This document shows, in pieces, positions 13,932 through 25,436 of a stretch of DNA of 64,000 nt. The DNA lies in NCBI GenBank assembly GCA_964017195.1, contig OZ024894.1, positions 992,501 through 1,056,500 on the forward strand. Direction: 5' to 3'. Position 1 is the stretch's first letter; each line of letters opens with the position of its first letter. The position numbers and the translations under genes are program-made. The DNA is from Siderastrea radians. Taxonomy: Eukaryota > Cnidaria > Anthozoa > Scleractinia > Rhizangiidae. The notes under the pieces are model-generated. The model saw nothing but the letters and a program-made list of their open reading frames with translations. It made no database searches and was not told the origin of the DNA.

Positions 13932-14918
13932 TCACTGTGCAGGGTCTCTCGAGTGAATAAGGGCTGCACTCGTTCCGTTCCATACAGCTACCTCATTTCT
14001 GCCTTTGAGCCGTTGAAAGCACAAACGAAGCGAGTTTTTAAACTTAGGAAGCCTCCACGCGTACATGAAGGGGTCAACCGTAGAACTCACAGACAGGAAT
14101 TCATTGGCTATCAAACGATACGCGCTAACAGCAACAGAGCTTCGGCAAGGGCAGAAATAAATAATTTGTACGAAGATGAAGTAAGGTAGAAAGGAACAAT
14201 AGAAGACAAAAAGAATCAAAATAAATGCAACGACCATTCTGTGTTCTCTCTCTAGTTGTTGCCTTCTGCTACCGGCCGCCAGACTCGCTCGAACTTCTCT
14301 AAGTTCTTTTCTTTGCAGAGCGATCTGTTTGTATATTTTCACATAAATTGCCGTAAGAACAAACGACGGAATCACAAAATGAGAGTAACAGTAGGCCAAC
14401 AAAAAATTCTCCTTTTTCACAGAAGACACTGGAAGGACACACATAATCAATGCGTTTATCCAAATTACAGAGTTTGCAATCTTTGCTCTTTTAATGGTGA
14501 TTTTTTGCGGGTATTGAAACGGTTTGTTTATGGCCATATAACGATCGTAAGACATTGCCATCAATGTCGACACAGCGGCGAGAATTGACACAGCTCCGAT
14601 GAAATATTGCAGAATATTAAGAACGGGTAGATCCTGCACACCGCCGTATTTGTAAATCAGTTCTACAGCTCGCATGAAGCTGACTACTCCCATGAAAAAA
14701 TCCGCAGCAGAGAGATTTGCGATGAGAAAGACTGATGGAGACCGTAAACAGTGGCAGGGATCTCGGTAAATTGTTATGAAAAGAGAGGCGTTACCGGCGG
14801 TAATGATGAAGCCGAAAATAAAGTCTGTGATAATTAAACCCAAAAGTAGCTTTGGACTTAATGACTCGGTTCCACTGGCCAGCCCTTCACTTGCATTTGT
14901 TGAAAACGTCGAATTCAT
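13932..14918 (-). CDS. Class A (rhodopsin-like) G-protein-coupled receptor, single exon
   Basis: A 328-residue, intronless seven-transmembrane receptor. Visible landmarks are N-glycosylation sites at Asn2 and Asn8, helix-1 Asn43, helix-2 Asp73 in LSAAD, the helix-3 DRY motif at 125-127 followed by MAINKP, a basic third intracellular loop (about 200-227), helix-6 F-C-S-F-L-P with Pro245, and the helix-7 motif as DPFMY (282-286) instead of NPxxY. A Cys in the second extracellular loop (about 177) has no partner at the usual start of helix 3, so the canonical disulfide seems absent. Single-exon amine/melanocortin-like receptors are greatly expanded in cnidarians; the ligand cannot be inferred. 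Start chosen at the first Met, with Asn-rich N-terminus; there is no signal peptide. The receptor should sit in the plasma membrane and couple to G proteins. Confidence 0.92.
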   Translation of the reverse strand: MNSTFSTNASEGLASGTESLSPKLLLGLIITDFIFGFIITAGNASLFITIYRDPCHCLRSPSVFLIANLSAADFFMGVVSFMRAVELIYKYGGVQDLPVLNILQYFIGAVSILAAVSTLMAMSYDRYMAINKPFQYPQKITIKRAKIANSVIWINALIMCVLPVSSVKKENFLLAYCYSHFVIPSFVLTAIYVKIYKQIALQRKELREVRASLAAGSRRQQLEREHRMVVAFILILFVFYCSFLPYFIFVQIIYFCPCRSSVAVSAYRLIANEFLSVSSTVDPFMYAWRLPKFKNSLRLCFQRLKGRNEVAVWNGTSAALIHSRDPAQ

Positions 14919-17826
14919 CGCAGAGATGTTAGCTTTGTTCTTGATTTTTTCAACACAAATTGTGTAATTTTCTTGCGTTTATAGTGACAATCAAAGGCGT
15001 GCTTTGTTCCAGTTCTGTGAAGTTAAAATTGATTTTGTAGGATGCGATCGCCTGCAGCTGTTAAACGAATCTTATGTTTACAGATCACCCCGACCATCAG
15101 AAAATGGCGCATATAAATTGAACTTTTTTCATTAAAACGTGCTTTAAATCTCATATTGAATATTTATGGTGAAAGTCATTAGCAGAGGGATCCGGCGTAA
15201 TAATTGAAAAAAAAGTTAAAATACATATCGAGTTACCTTCCTGTTTGATTAAATCGTAATTTAGTAGATTTTGGCTCCAGATCTTTAAAAATCATTTTCT
15301 TTAAAAATCATTTTCTTTAAACTTAATTAGAACAATGACTTGTTTAGGTATATTGAATACTTATGTAGGTATATCTACTACGATAATAACGATGTCAATA
15401 CGATGATTTGACAGATAGAGTGGCTTTAATTAATTTCTTAGTTAAAGAGAAAATCACCACCTGCCCGTAAACGATTATTTCGAAAGCCATTGGGGGCTTA
15501 TTGCTGAAAATATAATTAAAATAATTTTTATGTTCTTTTACTTGATCCAGAAAATGGCGCTGTTTAAGTAGATTTTTTGTTATAAGTCGACATGAAGACT
15601 GAGGCTTAAAAATAAATAATTAATTGTCTTTTTTTTTTGTCACAGCTTAGTAATAGTGCATTAAGAAAGCGCTCGTCACAGTTTCGAGAAAAATGGACAA
15701 AATTCAGTGTTTGTTTTAGACTCAGCTGTCAAATACTAAATTTTTATGACATCGTTTTCTGGAATATTCACGCTTATGTAAATACCTGACATTTTAAAAT
15801 ATATCGCTAAAAGAACGGTAGATTTGTAGGACAACATCACGTATTATACCGATTAATGGCTATAGTTAACATCACAGATGGTTGGCTCATATTTCGCTCA
15901 CACCATGCTTTCACACTGCTAGTGTTGATCAAATCAACTACCTCCTTACATTGTTAAAAATCGCTAAGAATTGTCTCTTTATTGATGAAAATTTTATGCA
16001 TAATTAGTTGTTTGGGTCGCAATTTTTTCAGGGGTTCGGAGGAAAACACGCCAGAGTGAAACAGGTCACGAACAAAGAAGACAAGACCACATCTTATTGT
16101 CGTAAGCCTGAATGAGCCAGAATGAGGCGGATGAGAGTGCTTTCTACATTTGTCGAGTTTGTAGCAATATATATGGTTTTGCTTTCTGTATGCTCTATGA
16201 TAATTATGGAATTTTAAGTTAAGTTGCTGCAGAGAATGATACGTTTAAAACACTTTTTTTAATTAACAACATCAATAAACGCGCGCTGGTTTTCGATGCG
16301 CTTTTCGATTCTTGGGGACCGTTTCTAGAAACTCCTGATAACTCTCCGGGCCCGAAAACTATTTTAGGTGCACAATATTCTCGAACGGCTATACAATTTT
16401 TATTGATTTTGAAAGCTAAATTTTAATCTTTATACTTTCTTGAAGCATATCGCTAAGTTTGCGCCAATAATTACCATTAGCGGGTCAAAAAATTCCTTCC
16501 GGGCCCGTAACGTTATCAGGAGTGATGAGAGAAACGAGAAACGGGCCCCTGGTTTTATAAGGCAATTAGAGTGCAGGAATCTTAAAAAATATATAAAACA
16601 CGAAAACTTGTATTTATCAACTGAGTCAGATAAGGAAAATTCGGCGCGGCAAAGAAATTCAGAAGCTGACGTTTGGAATGTTGGCCCCGTTCTTCAGAGC
16701 GCGCGCGTCGCTCTGACGAAAGGCTATAATGCTTGAAGTGTCAGCTTTTGACTGTCTTTTTTACGGTGACCAATTTACGTTATCAACTCAGTTGAAAAAT
16801 AGAAAGTTTTCGCGTCCCCAATACGCCTGCACCACAGTTCCCTTCGAAACTAGCTCCTTCAGTGTAATAAGAAAGATGGAATATTCAATATGAACATTTG
16901 GAGTAATCATACTAAGTAACCTTCCTTTTTGATTGAATCGTAAAATATAAGGTATTGTGCCAGAAATAAACTTATTTTAAAGACCTCTTTTAAAATCGTT
17001 ATCTCAAAGTGTATAATAATACAAAACAAATGGAAAATACCTTGTGATTATAAACGTGATTGTTAGCTAAAACGCTGTCACATGATCCACTGTTTCGTCT
17101 AATGTTAGTGTTTTGCTACGCATAATGAATATCTAATTAGTATTTAGGAATTAGGTCCAGACTCCCTTCCATATTTGCGAAATACATAATGCCCGAAGGG
17201 CCGAACATTTTTCCAGTACCGAGCAGAATTCGAGCAGAATAAGGATGTCTGAGCAGAAATTGGAGCAGAATAAGCGATTTTTACGAGCACTGCCGGCAGG
17301 CAGAATAAGCCATTTTACAAGCAGAATTTATCCAAGCCTAGTCAAGGGTTAAAAAAGTGCAACCGGTGTCCAGCACGGGAAAACGTTGCTATAGTAACCG
17401 ATGGCTTAGAGAGGAAAACACTTGCAAACATTTAGAAGACCTCTAGGAGCGACGTGCAAATCATGACTTTACGGCAGCGCGCTATATTAGGAAAACTCCT
17501 TTACTGTCCAGTCCTCTTAATAATGCAATAACGTCCAAATTAATTCAAGATCTTCTGCATCAGTCAATGTTTCATTTTTCAAAAGAGGTAAAAGAGGTCT
17601 GTATAAACAATTTCGTTCCTTTTAATCATCATAATCAAATAGCCATTTTCCAAAATAATCAATTTTAATTGGTATGTGTCATAAATAAGCATTAGTAGCC
17701 ATTTTGTATTAGTAGTAATTAGTTTTTAATTATATTTTAAATTTTAATTAAAATATGATTTAAAATAAAGAACTTCTTTTAGGGTAACTAGTTTTATGTA
17801 TGGTCATAACTGTATTTGTAGAATTT
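14919..17826. other. Intergenic DNA; one degenerate Penelope-like fragment
   Basis: A/T-rich sequence without a recognisable gene. At about 16600-16820 a repeat carries a CTGACGAAAGG...GTCAGC arrangement and TATCAACTCAGTTGA, resembling the hammerhead-bearing ends of Penelope-like elements (see findings). Nothing else is supported. Confidence 0.4.
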
Positions 17827-18128
17827 TTACATTGTTATTTTGATGGTTTCGTGGTTGTTAGTGCTTGCACCATTCAATATTACCCCCACTGTGCATGCAC
17901 GTGTTAAGCTGGATTGATCCAGTGATTTGTCAGTACCCGTTGTCCAATAAGTACCAGTACCAGTTGAACAATAAAAAGTACTTGCATTACCTTCGCACTT
18001 ATACGGTGACTGACCAGGCTGGTATCCAGTTTTACACAGACAGGCGTAACTCCCCATCTTGTTTTGACAAGTTGTGGTCAGTTTTTCACATTTGTTTGAA
18101 TGTGTCTCACTGGTGCATTCATCTATAT
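17827..18128 (-). CDS. EGF-like (calcium-binding type) exon, possibly terminal
   Basis: The exon starts after a TTCCCAG acceptor at 18128 in phase 1 and reads D-I-D-E-C, then cysteines in EGF spacing and CLCKTGYQPGQSPYKC. The DxDEC start is that of a calcium-binding EGF module. A donor (GAAG|GTAATG) at 17991/17990 would end a 138-nt module exon; if it is not used the frame reads on to a stop at 17827, giving a 53-residue Thr/Ser/Asn-rich tail. EGF modules belong to extracellular or cell-surface proteins. The companion exon is at 18691-18834. Full gene structure is not resolved. Confidence 0.7.
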
Positions 18129-18690
18129 CTGGGAATTAACAAGAAACATGTTTGGATGAAATGACCTAGCTTCCACCTCCTGTTTCAATTCCCCGAGGTT
18201 TGAGGACCGGTGCTACTTTTACCTAAACTGTTCTTATGCCAGAACCAAACGACAATAACAGTAGAACATACACAGACCGGAGATTTTTTTTAGTCTTCTG
18301 GGACTCCTGGGAGATTCCAGCCTCTCCTGTTGTTCGAAAGTGCCGTGACTACGAAACTTAGATGGTACGACCAGACATGTTTGCTTTGAGGCTAGTAAAG
18401 CCATGTCGTTATGGCATTATGTCACTGGAACCGAAAAAAATGCGGTACTATTACCCCCCAACAATTGGTTGTTTTCGGCATTTAACGGCTACCATCATTT
18501 TTCAAAGACTTGTTATCATATTAATTTTGGTGTTCTTTTTTAAACTTTCGTTTGATGTGCATTTTCCCACGGTTTCTTTGGAAAGTTTTGTTGAAAATAT
18601 TAAATTGGAGAAAAGTATGAAACCGGAGTCACACATTTTCTTCTAGCTTCATGTACAAATATTACCAAAAGCTGAACAGATGTGTTTTAC

Positions 18691-18834
18691 CTTCGCACTT
18701 ATACCGCCACTGACCATACTTCTTATACCGCTTGTACCCATTCCTACACGGACAAGAGTAGTTCCCCACTTTGTTGCTGCAAGTTGTGCTTTTCAGGTCA
18801 CACTCATGTTTCCCAGTTGTGCACTCGTTTACAT
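18691..18834 (-). CDS. EGF-like (calcium-binding type) exon
   Basis: A 144-nt exon in phase 1 at both ends (acceptor TTTCAG, donor GAAG|GTAAAA). It reads D-V-N-E-C, then an EGF cysteine pattern ending WRYKCE. It is the upstream neighbour of the 17991-18128 module and has the same phase, so the two can be joined without a frame change, as in tandem EGF proteins. Between them lies about 560 bp of intron. Confidence 0.8.
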
Positions 18835-19037
18835 CTGAAAAATGCGTTAATCAAACGAGTGTAGAAGAAACAGTTTTATGACGTTTTATGCGATTTTATC
18901 AAGACGAAAATTTTTTATGCTATGACTGCACCATTTCATGAGAATTCCTTACCTAGGGAAGGGGAGGCAAGTGGATCTAGCTAGAGGGCTTTACTGGTTA
19001 GTTGCAGGTATCGTTTGGCAAACTTAGTCAGACATAC

Positions 19038-19161
19038 CTTGACACTTATACGGGCCATCAAGCTTGTAGCCTTGGCGCCGGACATGCGCAGTAGTATTTG
19101 TGTCTTGTATCGATACATACATGCTGGCATTTGGCGATACCAGCGCGACATTCAATTTGTT
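19038..19161 (-). pseudogene. EGF-like exon with a frameshift
   Basis: Between an acceptor (ATCACAG) and a donor (CAAG|GTATGT) the sequence gives an EGF pattern with cysteines 1-5 (ECR..KC..VC..YYCAC), then one extra base in the CCGGCGCCAAGG stretch puts GYKLDGPYKC, holding cysteine 6, in another frame. At 124 nt the exon is not a multiple of three, unlike its phase 1-1 neighbours. Either this module is dead, or the exon is skipped, or the base is an assembly error. A second frame is open throughout but has no cysteine pattern. Confidence 0.6.
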
Positions 19162-19673
19162 CTGTGATAAAGACAGTCTAGAATACTAATAAGTGATTAA
19201 AAAAGGAACAAAAAAGGTCCTGGGGAAGAAAGGAGCAAAGGAATAAAAAAGGTCGGGAAAAATCAGGAAAACTATCAGCAGTAGGAAAACACACAAAAAA
19301 TCAGCCATATATATATAAAATAGGCGTCTACAATTAAAGCGAGAAAGCTAAAAAGCGGCCTGTTGTAATCCTTTAAGCCCCAATAGTGATCAGCATCAAA
19401 TTTCTCCTCATAATAGCAGTGCATTATAACACATAAAGGTCATGAGAATTGGGGAAATGATAAACAAAGATGAATTATCTTGATGTCTTAACAAGTTCTC
19501 CCGAATACTACTCATTGAAATGCCGGTATGGAGACTAGTGAGGATAATTTGAATAATGACACTGGGGCTTTAAGGGTTAAAATTTTGAGCCACAATAAAA
19601 ACAAAACAAAGAAAGGATGGGAATGCATTTGGATGGAGAAGTTGGATAGAGGTAAGAAAATAAGTAAGTAAGT

Positions 19674-19722
19674 AACGAAGAAAGGAAGGAAGAAAGGAAG
19701 GAAGAAAGGAAAGAAGGAAGGA
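19674..19722. repeat. GGAA-rich simple repeat
   Basis: Tandem GGAAGGAAGAAA-type units in an intron of the EGF gene. Confidence 0.85.
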
Positions 19723-19849
19723 AATTAGTGAGTAGAGACCTTTTCTCTTTGATACTTAGAATTACTTTCTTTGAATGTAATAAAGTTGTATTTCCTGTTG
19801 ATGTCAAATTACAAAATTAATAGTGATAAAACAAGAACCCGCTCCTTAC

Positions 19850-19884
19850 CATAAACTGTGACCCATCGTCAGGCCGCAATCCAC
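19850..19884 (-). CDS. Possible 35-nt exon of the EGF gene
   Basis: The piece is flanked by a good acceptor (TTAACAG) and donor (ATG|GTAAGG). One frame reads GLRPDDGSQFM. Its phase does not fit the next EGF exon, so its place in the transcript is uncertain. Confidence 0.3.
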
Positions 19885-20565
19885 CTGTTAAAGTAAAACA
19901 TGTACAGTGGGGATTCCTTGTAACTGACTGTGATCTGTAAACAATATACGAATGAAGAATTGTTATTATGAAGAAAAGTTAAGTTCAGTATAAAAGAAGC
20001 ACGCAACGCAAATTTTATGCAGTCAAGAGGTCTGCGAAAGGTTGTAGGCTCCACCTTCGTCAGGCATGCTTGTGGCATCCTAAATAACACATCTTTCTTA
20101 GAAAAAAAAACAGGCTCGTTCAACGTAAGTTGTCTTAATGAATTTTTGTAGGGGAGTCCGCGCACGTAGCGCGCCAGCAGAGCACCATTGCTAAGCAAAT
20201 TTGGTAACCTAACGAAGTGAGAAAATTTTGGTTGTGACGTTAGCGTACGTACGCCCGTACACACAGGGGGAGGGGAGTCCCAAGACAACCCGACGGAGGG
20301 TGGAGAATACCACTTCTTGGCAGGAAATCGCGCGGTGCTTTTGGGCAACCGGCGTTTTTTCTTAGAGGGAAATCGAATGACTACCGTCGCTTTTAAAAAA
20401 GTCGGAGGTTTTTTTGAAAAGCTTGGCTTGTTTAGCCAAACCATTCAGTTCGACAGAAGTGAAATTTAGAACTTGAGAAAAAAAAACAAATATCTATAAA
20501 TGGAAAGAAAAAGTTCAAAAGAATACTCAGTTGTCTTTTGGTGGTAGACATTTTAATTACATAAA

Positions 20566-20594
20566 TACTACTACTACTACTACTACTACTAATG

Positions 20595-20650
<56 letters not shown>
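20566..20650. repeat. (TAC)n then (AAT)n microsatellite
   Basis: Eight or so TAC units run into about 20 AAT units, next to the tRNA-like fold-back at 20694-21170. A second (AAT)n run at 21169-21211 bounds the other side. Confidence 0.95.
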
Positions 20651-20652
<2 letters not shown>

Positions 20653-20693
20653 AATTATGAATATATGAATTTCATATATTTGAACTGCGGAAT

Positions 20694-21167
20694 AAAGAAA
20701 TAAATCTAAAGAAGATCCTCGCAGTTATTATCGCAACTTATGCAGCTGCGAAAAGAAAGCCTGAAAAAATCAAGCTTGCCGGGATTCGAACCCTGACCTC
20801 TGCGATACCGGTGCAGCGCTCTAACCAATTGAGCTAACAAGCCAACTGGGAGCTGGTCATTTAATTGGTTCGTAATATACCCGGGAAAGATGAAGATGAA
20901 ATTATGAATATATGAATTTCATATATTTGAACTGCGGAATGAAGAAATAAATGTAAAGAAGATCCTCGCAGTTATTAACGCAACTTATGCAGTTGCGAAA
21001 AGAAAGCCTGAAAAAAATCAGGCTTGCCGGGATTCGAACCCTGACCTTAGAGCGCTGCACCGGTATCGCAGAGGTCAGGGTTCGAATCCCGGCAAGCTTG
21101 ATTTTTTCAGGCTTTCTTTTCGCAGCTGCATAAGTTGCGATAATAACTGCGAGGATCTTCTTTAGAT

Positions 21168-21170
<3 letters not shown>
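20694..21170. repeat. Fold-back array of tRNA-Thr-like repeat units
   Basis: On the minus strand 20773-20843 folds as a tRNA: acceptor GGCTTGT/GCAAGCT, A-box TAGCTCAATTGG, B-box GGTTCGAATCC, and an anticodon loop CCGGTAT (GGT, Thr) with C instead of U at position 33 and a mismatch in the anticodon stem. A second unit starts at 20890, keeps only the 3' half of the tRNA, and joins at about 21048 to an inverted copy on the plus strand (21048-21100). Each tRNA part is followed by the same flank, GCTTTCTTTTCGCAGCTGC.., so this is a tRNA-derived repeat rather than a lone gene. Confidence 0.8.
20773..20843 (-). tRNA. tRNA-Thr(GGT)-like sequence, probably repeat-derived
   Basis: The cloverleaf and both internal promoter boxes are readable, and there is no intron. 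C33 and the weak anticodon stem, with the repeat flanks, make a working tRNA unlikely. Confidence 0.45.
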
Positions 21171-21211
<41 letters not shown>

Positions 21212-21370
21212 GCGTATACGAAATATATATTGAATAAAATGACAGTGGTAAAAAACCTATACTTCCACAGATATCAGACTCAACACAATCAGACAATTTA
21301 AAGAGATAAATGTTAAAACATTTATCGTTACAATATTACAAGAAGAACACGTCAGAGTCCTTTCACTCAC

Positions 21371-21472
21371 CCGAGCAAGATGCCAGTTGGGAAACGCTCC
21401 ATTGTTATTGCGATAGATTTTCACTGCTTTCAAGTGTCCGACGTACTTGCATCTCGATAAAATGTGTCCGTC
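21371..21472 (-). CDS. PLAT/LH2-like exon
   Basis: A 102-nt exon, phase 0 at both ends (acceptor CTTTCTAG, donor CGG|GTGAGT). It reads 34 residues with GHLKAVKIYRNNNG..PNWHLAR, which resembles the mid-strand portion of PLAT/LH2 domains (LGxLxxVxIxHDNSG..PxWxLxxV). It lies on the same strand as the EGF exons and the signal-peptide exon at 27268-27331, so it may belong to one secreted multidomain protein. The link is inferred from order and strand only. Confidence 0.5.
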
Positions 21473-23559
21473 CTAGAAAGGTAACAGAAAGGTGAATAAA
21501 AAAAAGGTGAATAAAATAATCAACAAGGACTGTTATACCATGCCCGATATATTTGAACAGCAATCCGTCAAAGAAATTGTGACGCGTAACTCACCGGCAC
21601 ACGTCACAACTCACAGTGCCGCATTGGTGGTCTGGTTGACATGCGTTAAAGGGACACTATCCCGATAATGCGCACCCGTGAACGTCAGCTGTTATCTTTC
21701 AAAAAGACAATAGAACTGTCACATTGAGGCGACAAGATTACCCCGCGGCCCACGCGGTGATCCACTGTTTACATCCGCAATTTAATATTTTGCTCGCGTT
21801 TTATGGCTCCAAGGAAGCTACAACTTAAATTTCTGGACGAAAAGGGTCTATAGATCGCAATCCGTGATGCGAAACACAAAATATAAATCACCGGAGATTT
21901 TCGGATTTAATTGCAGTGAAAGCTAGAGATTTCTTTGGCGAAACATCACGTCGGACTTTGGTAACAAGAGGACTTATTAGTTCCTATTGTTTTTGGAGGG
22001 ACAACTATGTCGTTTAGAGTGCAAAATAAGGTCAGCTAGCATTTTCGGCGAGCCAACAGCAGCTTGGAAATTCGCGGATAGGATTCTGTTTCCTAAAATT
22101 TTTCTGCGGTCTAAATATTCAGCTAAAAAATCCGAACAGATCAATCTGTATTAGCTTTCACAAATATGCCTTTGTAAACCTCTGAAGCAATCTTAGAAAG
22201 CAGGAAATAATATTTTTAGTAGTTTGCTAAAATTTTCTCGTTGGGTGCCCCTGATTATACACAAAGATTTGACAGAGCGTGATGCAAAACACAAAATCCT
22301 GCAACAGAATTAAAAACAATAAGCCGAGCCCGGCGTTACAAACATCAGCAGGGAAACTCGTCACGCTGCAGTGAATATTTCAGATCCTTTATTGTCGAAA
22401 ATATAAACACGAGAGGCGGAAAACCCATAAATTTCCTAAATGAGCCAAATTCAACGTACCTATTATGCAAGAGTGGCATTAAAACCACATTAAGTCGCTT
22501 AACAAACGATCAGAAGTCAAACCAACGGAGAATAACAAACGACGAAAGCCACAAGAATCCACCAGTTATGACCTCGATATGACCTCGAGAATGCGACGCC
22601 TAAGTTGTAACGGCTCAATTCAGTCAACATTTAAAAATCCTCCGTTCTAAACCCGCTACAAAAAAACCAAGAAGCAAAATGGGTTAAAAGACCAAGATAA
22701 GGCGCGGCGTACGAGAACAAGTAGAAGTCGTGCACCGTGCAGGCCTTCCAGCCCATCAGTTTATGGCTGTGTCGGTCGAATACAGACACCACTGATCCCT
22801 TCAGTCGTTTCCATGTCTCATGGATTGCTTTCTTGACATATATTCTGGTATGAGGCTGGTTCCATTTCTTCTTATTCCTTTCACGAGCCTGCCGGGAGAA
22901 AGAAGCCTTCGACGGGCGCCACAGCGTTTCCCTCCTTTCGGTCCTCCGTACAATGGCATTGAAAACAACGCCAAAAAATCCCGATCTCACACAAATTGGA
23001 ACTTAACGAAAACTATATATAATTAATCCATAACTGGGAGAAGCTTTAGGGTAATACTGAACTAAACTGAGCACGATGCAAACGGATTTTTGAAGGTTCT
23101 ATATCACTTCTCGCATCTTTTGAATTCGCGACATCCTGTCAGGAAATCAAAGTTTGGAGCATGCGCAGTAACGGGATATTGGTCCTTTAAGTTAAAAGCA
23201 GTTACAACCTAATCAGTGTCTGAAACACGAGCGAGCACGTTATATCGGTATACCCAGCATCGAGAAGAAAACTGAAAAACGACGCATAGAGAAGGCGTTT
23301 TAGACAACTAAACATGACATGTCAGGGAAACACTCTCTCAGTCAAGCATTTGATTCTGTCTTTTCAAACAATATATTTAATAAATAGAAAATGAAGAAGC
23401 ACAATTCTGAAAACTTAGTATCCAAAACTTCTTTCCCATCCTTTGGTCACACTTGACGAATTTTGTAATAAATTTAATAAATTTATATTTAACAAATTAT
23501 ACATGTCAAGGCTGGCGAATAGTGATGGGTATTTCGCTCGCCGCAATACCGGCCTCCAA
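21473..23559. other. Putative intron, nothing firm
   Basis: A Cys-rich snippet on the minus strand near 21600-21640 (ending TGCCG|GTGAGT) could be a small exon, but its phase fits neither neighbour. A 119-residue ORF at 22631-22990 (minus) has no family I recognise. Confidence 0.3.
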
Positions 23560-23567
23560 CTTTAACC

Positions 23568-25174
23568 ATGAGCTATAAGAAACATGGAGTTCGAATCGAA
23601 AGTTGTTTCAAGGAAACAGCGCTGAAAGATGTCGAAGCTTCAATAAAATTATCACGTTACTGTTAGTTCTGTTGTTCTGTGTCTTTGATTTCTACATCAT
23701 CTTCTGCAAATATCCCTGTTTCTCCCCGATTCTCTGCTGAGTTCGATGGTAGATGCTTAAACCACCCGCCATTTTGAAATTCCCTCAGTCTCAGTTCTAC
23801 CCAGCTAGCTGGAAATAAACCTCTCCCGTGAAGCCACTGGGTAGGAAGCACTTGGGCCGTTGCTAGGAGATTTGTGCCATTAGCCAATCGTAGGGCCGAA
23901 AAGACAATTGCTATTGTTTTTCAAATTCGTCTTTAGCTGGTAAGAGCAAAAATAACTTTCCAGTCCCCTGCTAGCAAACATATGTGAGAAAAAGTCGACT
24001 CTCCCCACAAGGCAAGAGTCGGAAACGGAAATAAAATTTTCTTATCGGGTCTTTTCTGGGAAACTTTTAGGGAACAGTATTATATTGCATTTGCCGAAAT
24101 TCGGAGCAGCTGTTGTCTCCCCGAAGAGGCTAGCAATCACAAAAATAACATACAACATACATGTATTTGTTTGGCCGAAAACAAAACGCATTAATTTTAC
24201 CATAGAACACAAGTTGAAGGTTACATTCCGGGGACGAAAACAGAAGAAGCATTATTTTATAGCCGAGCGCCGAAAGCGAATTTTTTGTTTCGTCTCGCTC
24301 TCCGCACTTGGCTAAATAAACGCTTGTAAGGTCTTGTAATGCAGGCTATCCGAACAGACAGTTTCACTGAAACCATCTGTTCTTGCAACTGCTGATATTA
24401 GGTAGGTAAATTGTCTTAGCTGGGGCAATTGTTTTTCCTCCCTCGTAGTTAACCCGTCGTTTCTTCGCTACAATCGTTCCCGGGAAAGCGGCTCTCAAAA
24501 GACTTCCAAAATTGTTTTTGTTTATGTCTCTGGCAATGTTCCTCGACCTTAACATGAAAATAAAGTGTTTGTAGGCTTCGTCCACACTAATTCCATGATT
24601 TCCCGGCTGATCGGAACAGTTTTCCTTCTCGACAACGCAAAATAATTCTCGCAATATAAAATGGACGTTGAGGTTTTGATCAGCGAGTACACAGGCTCGA
24701 TTCGTTTCGAAAACGGGAAATAAACCCGAAAGTAAATATCTCCTTCAAACTGTAGGCGTAAACTAAAGTTAATAATCAAATACGAAAGAACTGGCCACTG
24801 ATGTGATCTGGTTTTCAACTAAAAATGAATTTAAGTTTCGCAATTTGATTTTACTTTTTGAATCTCCGAGAAAACCCCAGAAAGAAGAACCAAGATAGAA
24901 CCTAATTTGAATTGCAAATTTTAATCCGAAGCTGAGTAGAACTGGGACTGAGTGAATTTCAAAATGGCGGGCGGTTTAAGCATCTACCATCGAACTCAGC
25001 CGCTGAGAGAATCGGGGAGAAATAGGGATACTTGCAGAAGATGATGTAGAAATCAAAGACACAGAACAACAGAACTAACGGTAAGGTGATAATTTTATTG
25101 GAGTCTCGACATCTTTCAGCGCTGTTTCCTTGAAACAACTTTCGATTCGAACTCCATGTTTCCTATAGTTCATG
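23568..25174. mobile_element. 1.6-kb DNA transposon with ~240-bp inverted ends and 8-bp target duplication (hAT-like size)
   Basis: The arms at 23568-23805 and about 24937-25174 are inverted copies (GAAACATGGAGTTCGAATCG... outward). They are bracketed by CTTTAACC at 23560-23567 and again at 25175-25182. Inside, a minus-strand ORF (24364-24654, 96 residues) contains FGSLLRAAFPG...KRR, faintly like an RFX-type DNA-binding segment. No transposase is recognised, so the element is probably non-autonomous. Confidence 0.85.
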
Positions 25175-25436
25175 CTTTAACCGACAGTGAGGTGAATAAT
25201 TGCTTTGGTGTATTTCATAAAAACGAAAAGCCAGCCCCCAAAAGTTAGTATGTTCAGTGGATAATATAAGGAGACCTCAAACGTGTATGAGCTCACCGTG
25301 CAATTTCAAAGTCCCTGTGCGTGTTATGCAGCCTTATTGACCCGGTAGAAGCACCATTTGAGCCAATCAGGTTAACATAAACATGGGCGTAAGTACCGGA
25401 GAACAGCCTTCGGGAGGTCGTCACTTTTATCACATA

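Noticed and set aside
19038..19161. Fully open alternative frame (NKLNVALVSPN...) through the third EGF exon
   Set aside because: The other frame has five correctly spaced EGF cysteines; the open frame has no family resemblance, although it cannot be excluded as a real exon.
20773..20843. Functional tRNA-Thr gene
   Set aside because: C at position 33, a weak anticodon stem and repeat flanks shared with truncated copies point to a tRNA-derived repeat; kept only at low confidence.
22631..22990. 119-residue minus ORF
   Set aside because: No recognised family and no splice support; likely chance in an intron.
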